Of a DNA stretch of 64,000 nucleotides, positions 59,480-64,000 are shown one piece after another. A program made the translations under genes and the position numbers. This stretch comes from Dipteronia dyeriana (taxonomy: Eukaryota > Streptophyta > Magnoliopsida > Sapindales > Sapindaceae). The stretch lies in contig CM065295.1 in assembly GCA_032871835.1 (NCBI GenBank), positions 69,372,687-69,436,686 of the forward strand, read 5' to 3'. The notes below the pieces were generated by a model, which was given only the letters and a program-made list of their open reading frames with translations, was not told the DNA's origin and made no database searches. Each line of letters starts with the position of its first letter. Within the stretch, counting starts at the first letter, position 1.

Positions 59480-61290
59480 AGGAGCCCACCCCCATTTTCG
59501 GGCAGTAAAAGTAAGCATCATATAGCAGGAAAATGCGTCAGTACCTTCCTGGTGTCCCTCTTCAGCAGCTCTATCTCCTGGTGGCTGTTTGCCAGTCTGC
59601 TATTCAATTAGCACCTAGGTAACCTCGGCTAGTTGTGACCTCCGCCCCTACCCGCTACTGAAGCCAGACCTGTTTGGCTTTCCACCACCTCCTTAAAGGC
59701 GGGATGATCTTCAACAGCTCATTGATCAGCATACAGGTTTTTTTCTACCTCCTTGGAGGCACACCGAGCCTCCCTAGTCTCAGGCAGCTGACCCTCATCG
59801 ATTGTACCTTTATCGACAACAACAGCTCGAGAGGCACCTGTTTCATCACCATCGGAGGTTGACATCATTTTTCCCCTATCCATAATCTTCACCCTGTCCC
59901 AGTTCGCGATGGTGGCAACGTCAAAAATAAGAGGTAGAGCTTGGGCTACTTGGAATGTAGCATAGAAGTAGACATCATCGAATGAGAAGTCAATCTCAGC
60001 CACCAAGATGGTCACTTAAGCGAGTAAAGCTTGATTTTTTGCTTCTTACTCCCTGGCTTTCTTCCTCCATGAGTTCTTTTCCATAGCTCGTCGCTCTGAC
60101 CTGAGGGTCTCCTGATCGAGGGAACACTTCAACCTCTCTACGTCATAATATGTATCGTCCAACGCCTTCTTGATTGCGTCCAGGTTAGGTTTCAATACCT
60201 GCACCACACCTTTAGTCTGGTCAAGTACCCCTCTAGCGACCTCAACATCAGACTCAGCCGTTTCAGCGCGAGTTCTCAGTGAGGCCATCTGATGGCTCAT
60301 CGCTAAATTTTACTTAAAAGTCTACAAAAACACAATAACCAAGTTGGCCAACACTCAGATACCAGTTATGTGAATGCCAGAATAATAATGAGATAGGATA
60401 TGACAACACACTTACCTCGGTAATGAGCAGAATCTTAGAGGGCAGAGAGGTCATCAGAGCTAAACCCCCACCAGGGCAGGAGAGGACGAAGCGGTCAAAG
60501 ACCTCGTTTTGTTCATAAATCTTTAGTCGAGGTCTAGTACTTGCACTGAGAGTTACAGAGGTGATGACACCAATGGTTTCAAGACTCCCCGCTATTCAGG
60601 GAGGTACTGAAACAGACGGAGGAGGTGGAATTGTGGCAACGACAAAAGAAGTAGAAGCAACAACAGTGGAGCTAAGAGCCATGGTAGTAATAACAAGCAA
60701 AACAGCAGAGCCCTGATCTCTCACCTTGGTTAGCCGGGATGTGAAGACATCTATCTGAGACATGGGTCTAGAGGTGAGAGGTACCTTATGGATCCTGACT
60801 AGTATATGCCTCACAGCAACCAGAGAATGACGAGCCTGACAGTTTAAGCTGCAAACCAGATGGAGAAGGAAAGCTTGGAGTGGTCTGGCTGTCGAACAGG
60901 CCGGGCTCTCGCTGGACCAACAGTGGAATGGCAGAAACTTCACAAATTAACAGAGGATTATAATACATCAACGACAGGAAAGAAACACGTATCAATAAGA
61001 AACTGAGAGGTTCAACATATCGGGAGAAGCAACTGAGATACGCAGATACAGGTTCACCCTACCTGGGTCATAAACATCCAAGGTAGGAAACTCCAGGTTG
61101 ACATACTTGCGGTCAACGATTGCTTTCAAGATCGTACTTGATTCAGCTGGCAGAGACATATTCCCCCAGACCGGTTTGTCTTTAAACTAAGTAGGGACTT
61201 GATACTCTGTTCCCTCGATGAAAACAGAGCTCCCCCAATCTCCGTCGACCACCACCCATTCCTCTTTCTAGGAGGTGTCCTTCTCGATGG
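59480..61290 (-). pseudogene. antisense gene of the second Tat element, truncated and broken
   Basis: On the minus strand, from right to left: 61290-61065 reads EEWVVVDGDWGSSVFIEGTE and KDKPVWGNMSLPAES up to a CAG|GTAGGG donor near 61062. 60943-60416 is a low-complexity exon ending ITE before a GAG|GTAAGTG donor (60415). A coiled-coil exon begins after an AG near 60303 (MSHQMASLRTRAETAESDVE) and runs, with stops at 60046 and near 60017, to about 59700 and beyond (DHPAFKEVVESQTG). The frame is not kept at the second intron as read, so an indel or another acceptor is involved. The layout mirrors 12978-15961. The first exons lie beyond the hAT element. Confidence 0.6.
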
Positions 61291-61815
61291 TAGTGTTGTA
61301 ATTATGGACCGGCCTGAGACAGGCCGGTCCGCGAAGCCAAATAGGTCGTGCCAAGCACGGCCCCGTGAAAGAGGCAGGCCAGACCGTGGCCCGGTCCGTG
61401 ACAGGCCGCGTGCAGGGCCGCTGGTAACAGGTCCGGCGGGCAGGCCCGTCCGACACTACTAGCCGGCGTGCCAGACCCCTGAACCGGCATGTCGGTCCGT
61501 CAATTCTATTATTTTTTTATTATTTTAAATATTCTCTCTAATGGCTGGAATTCAAAATCCAACCGTTGGAGGTCTGAAAATTACAAAAAACCCCTGAAAT
61601 CTTTCAAATTAAATTTTGACCTATAAATCAAATTTTTCTATAAATGCTTCCATCAATTTCATTTTCCATTCACTCTCTCTATCATTCTTTCAATCTCTCA
61701 TTCTCTCAAATCTCAATCTCTACATTCTCCAATTATCTACACTTTTTTATTCAATTTCATTATTACTCTCTCTAAAAAATTCTCTAAATTTTCCACAAAC
61801 ACACCAAAATTTAAA

Positions 61816-62697
61816 GGTACAATTTTCTTATTACTTTTGCTCAAACATTTTTTGATAGTAAATTTATATTTTTATGTTTAGACTGCAGTTACTAAATGAA
61901 AACATTTTTATTTAGTTAGTTAGTTTATCAATTTTTGAGCTTTAATGTTAATATTATTTGTTTAGTATATTAAGATTTTTAAGTTTAGTAGTAATTTTAA
62001 TATTTGTTATTAGTAAATATAGAAATTTAATTTTTATTATTGAATTTAATTTTTTTAATAAGTAAATTATGAATGTTAAGTGTAGTAGTTAAGTTTAATA
62101 TTTTTTGTTCATAAAATATGAATTTTTAGTGTAGTTGTTTATTTTAATATTTTTTGTGAGTATATTATGAATTTTAAGTGTTAATTTGAATAAGTTTTAT
62201 TAGTGAATTAAGATTTTTATGTGTAGTATTTAATTTAATATTTGTTGTTAGTAAATTTATCAATTTAATTTGTAGTAGTAAATTTAATATTTTTTGTTAG
62301 TAGATTATGAATTTTTAGTGTAGTTGTTTATTTTAATATTTTTTATGAGTATATTATGAATTTTAAGTATAGTGGTTAATTTGAATATTTTTTATTACTA
62401 AATTAAGATTTTTATGTGTAGTATTTAATTTAATATTTGTTATTAGTAAATTTATCAATTTAATTTGTAGTAGTGAATTTAATATTTTTTGTTAATAGAT
62501 TATGAAATTTTAGTGTAGTTGTTTATTTAAATTTCTTTTTAAGTAAAACAATATTTTTAAGGGTCGTACTATTTTTATTAATTATTGTTAGTAAATTAAG
62601 ATTGGTAAGGGTAGTAATTAATTTAAAAATATTTTGTTAGTAAATATTGATTTTTAATTAGACTATTAATGACTATAGTGCTCATATTTTTACTTCA
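61816..62697 (+). repeat. AT-rich intron of the hAT element with ~190-bp tandem repeats
   Basis: A GGTAC donor-like site near 61816 and a TTTACTTCAG acceptor near 62697 bracket an AT-rich stretch. Within it the block TATGAATTTTTAGTGTAGTT recurs at 62117, 62306 and 62501, periods 189 and 195, with degenerate shorter copies before. Confidence 0.6.
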
Positions 62698-64000
62698 GAA
62701 AATTGATCATAACCAGCAGCCTTATTTTCAGGATGGTTTGAACATACTGAACGATGAATTTGATATTTCGGAGCCGACCCATACTCAAGCAGGACCTTCT
62801 GGTTCCGCCGTTACACTAACATCACGTCCTAGATAATTAACATCAGTTGTATGACAGTGTTTCAACATAGTCCAAATGACACTCCCAGACGGGACGTCTG
62901 AGCCCAGAGCTAAATGTAAGTTTTGTCATAAGGATTATGCCACAAGTAAGAGGGGAACCGGACATTTGAGAAGGCATATGCATAAATGTATGCCTGCTCA
63001 TGGACAGGTAGACACTACAACTCAGACACAACTACAACGGCACCCAGACGAGTCCGTTACGACTTGGTAGTTTGACTCCATGCACGTTAGAGAGTGCTTG
63101 GCTTTATACATTGCACAAACTGATCAACCGATCAGTATTGGTGAGAGTCCATTTTATAAAGAATTAATCACATATGTATATAACCCCCAACATGAATCTG
63201 TTTCTAGAACTACCACTAGAAATGATTTGATACGATTGTTTGAAACCCAAAGAAATGACTTAATTGCTGAAATACAGCATTTAAGTGTCTCTGTTGCATT
63301 GACTTCTGATATTTGGAATGCATGTTCCAAACAGGACTATTTATGTGTCACGAGACACTATTTGGATTATGAGTGGAGGATAACAGAAAGAATTATTGGT
63401 TTTCGTCCTATGGATTTTGCACATACCGCAGAAAACATTTTTAATGTCATTATTTCTGTTTTAGAAACTTATGAAATCACACATCGCATCCTTTCGATCA
63501 CATTAGATAATACATCTGTAAATACTAGCTCTATTGCATTGTTTGTTGTAAGAAATATCTCGCAAGATGGAGGTTATTTCTTCCATCAACGGTGTGCATG
63601 TCATATTATAAATTTAGTTGTATAGGCTGATTTAAAGCAGGTAAGCGACCAAATAAATCGCATCAGAGATGCCATTTCTTGGATTTACAATTCTAATCCT
63701 AGATTCAGTGAATTCAAGAGATATTGTAAATTAAACGGTCTCAAACCTCGACGATTCCAAACTGATATGTCAGTAAGGTGGAACTCTACTTATTTAATGT
63801 TGGAAAATTGTTTGGAATATGATACAACCATTACATGTTTTTATAATATGAAATTGGCTGAAATTGGTCGCCCTAAAGCAAAAACACTTACCATAGACGA
63901 TTGGTATATGACAAAGGTTTTTGTTCAATTTTTAAAGATTTTTTAGAATGTCATTGTAACTTTTTTCGGGGTCTATTACCCCACATCTTCCCAGGTAATC
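62698..64000 (+). pseudogene. hAT transposase, 5' part, broken
   Basis: The first coding piece reads DGLNILNDEFDISEPTHTQA, then a stop. A TGA near 62849 precedes QCFNIVQM. The BED zinc finger is at about 62876-62990 (CKFCHKDYATSKRGTGHL, H-HMHKC). After a TAG near 63068 the RNase-H-like catalytic region begins: FYKELITYVYNP, ALTSDIWNA (Asp), ITLDNTSVNTSS (Asp), CACHIINLVV, then a TAG at 63623 and continuation with MSVRWNSTYLML. TAG near 63943 is another break. The C-terminal catalytic Glu and hAT dimerisation domain are beyond the edge. Intact enzymes cut and paste the element. Confidence 0.85.

Larger units (their letters stand above)
51120..61290 (+). mobile_element. second Ty3/gypsy Tat element, heavily decayed, cut by the hAT element
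   Basis: A left LTR (about 51120-52219), primer site, gag, protease, RT, RNase H, second RNase H and integrase can be followed on the plus strand. They are followed by tandem repeats and an antisense gene. No 3' LTR is in view: at 61291 a hAT element interrupts the antisense gene, and the rest of the Tat element should lie beyond the right edge. It shares layout but little sequence with the 5315 element, so it belongs to another family of the lineage. Many stops and frameshifts mark it as older. Confidence 0.82.
61291..64000 (+). mobile_element. hAT transposon, 5' part, running off the right edge
   Basis: It begins TAGTGTTGTAATTATGG at 61291, in the middle of the antisense gene of the second Tat element. 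The first 200 bp are very GC-rich with a perfect hairpin (61306-61330: GGACCGGCCT, five-base loop, AGGCCGGTCC) and many GGCCGG words, as at hAT subterminal ends. A short leader follows, then a likely intron and the transposase. The expected 8-bp target duplication would be CTCGATGG (61283-61290); its second copy is outside the window. Confidence 0.75.

Noticed and set aside
61199..61490. Overlapping open frames with Arg/Pro/Gly-rich products
   Set aside because: Produced by the GC-rich subterminal repeats of the hAT element and its junction with the Tat element.

Overview
The window reads as nuclear DNA of a flowering plant, probably a eudicot: AT-rich spacers, plant Ty1/copia and Tat-lineage Ty3/gypsy retrotransposons, L1-type LINEs, hAT and PIF/Harbinger-like DNA elements and MITEs, and one spliced plant gene. 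Nothing bacterial, no CRISPR array and no operon is present. By eye there is one apparently intact host gene, a UDP-arabinopyranose mutase / reversibly glycosylated polypeptide (RGP/UAM) gene with four exons at 38788-40865. There is also one decayed Myb/SANT-like gene at about 19192-20220. Nearly everything else is transposon or transposon-derived.

Layout: 1-1825 is the 5' end of a minus-strand copia element running off the left edge. 2345-4690 holds a LINE endonuclease scrap, a 1.1-kb foldback and a 79-bp duplication. 5315-17299 is a full-length Tat-lineage gypsy element (TSD ACGAT) nested in a TIR element. 17476-18395 is a truncated copia LTR with a primer-binding-like site. 20804-21675 is a solo LTR of the same Tat family (TSD AATAT). 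22375-24960 is a minus-strand LINE split by a hAT-like insertion. 25-38 kb is AT-rich with foldbacks, SINE-like copies, a Harbinger-like MITE and two full copies of one further MITE family. After the RGP gene comes an 8-bp-TSD MITE split by a complete but defective copia element (41776-48709, TSD GGTTG). About 51.1-61.3 kb is an older, badly decayed second Tat element. It is cut at 61291 by a hAT element whose transposase pseudogene runs off the right edge.

The most interesting signal is in the Tat elements. Both carry, between pol and the 3' end, first an array of tandem repeats and then an antisense gene. In the 5315-17299 copy the antisense gene has two introns with canonical GT/AG borders on the minus strand. 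The reading frame is kept exactly across both introns, and an apparent promoter (G-box, telo-box palindrome, TATA-like box) sits between it and the 3' LTR. The second copy has a related layout with a coiled-coil exon behind an intron. Both genes are now broken by stops. Across the window, in-frame stops in element genes are very often what C-to-T (or G-to-A) change of CAG, CAA, CGA or TGG would give, as expected from decay of methylated, silenced DNA.

All family calls rest on reading motifs by eye; no database search was possible.
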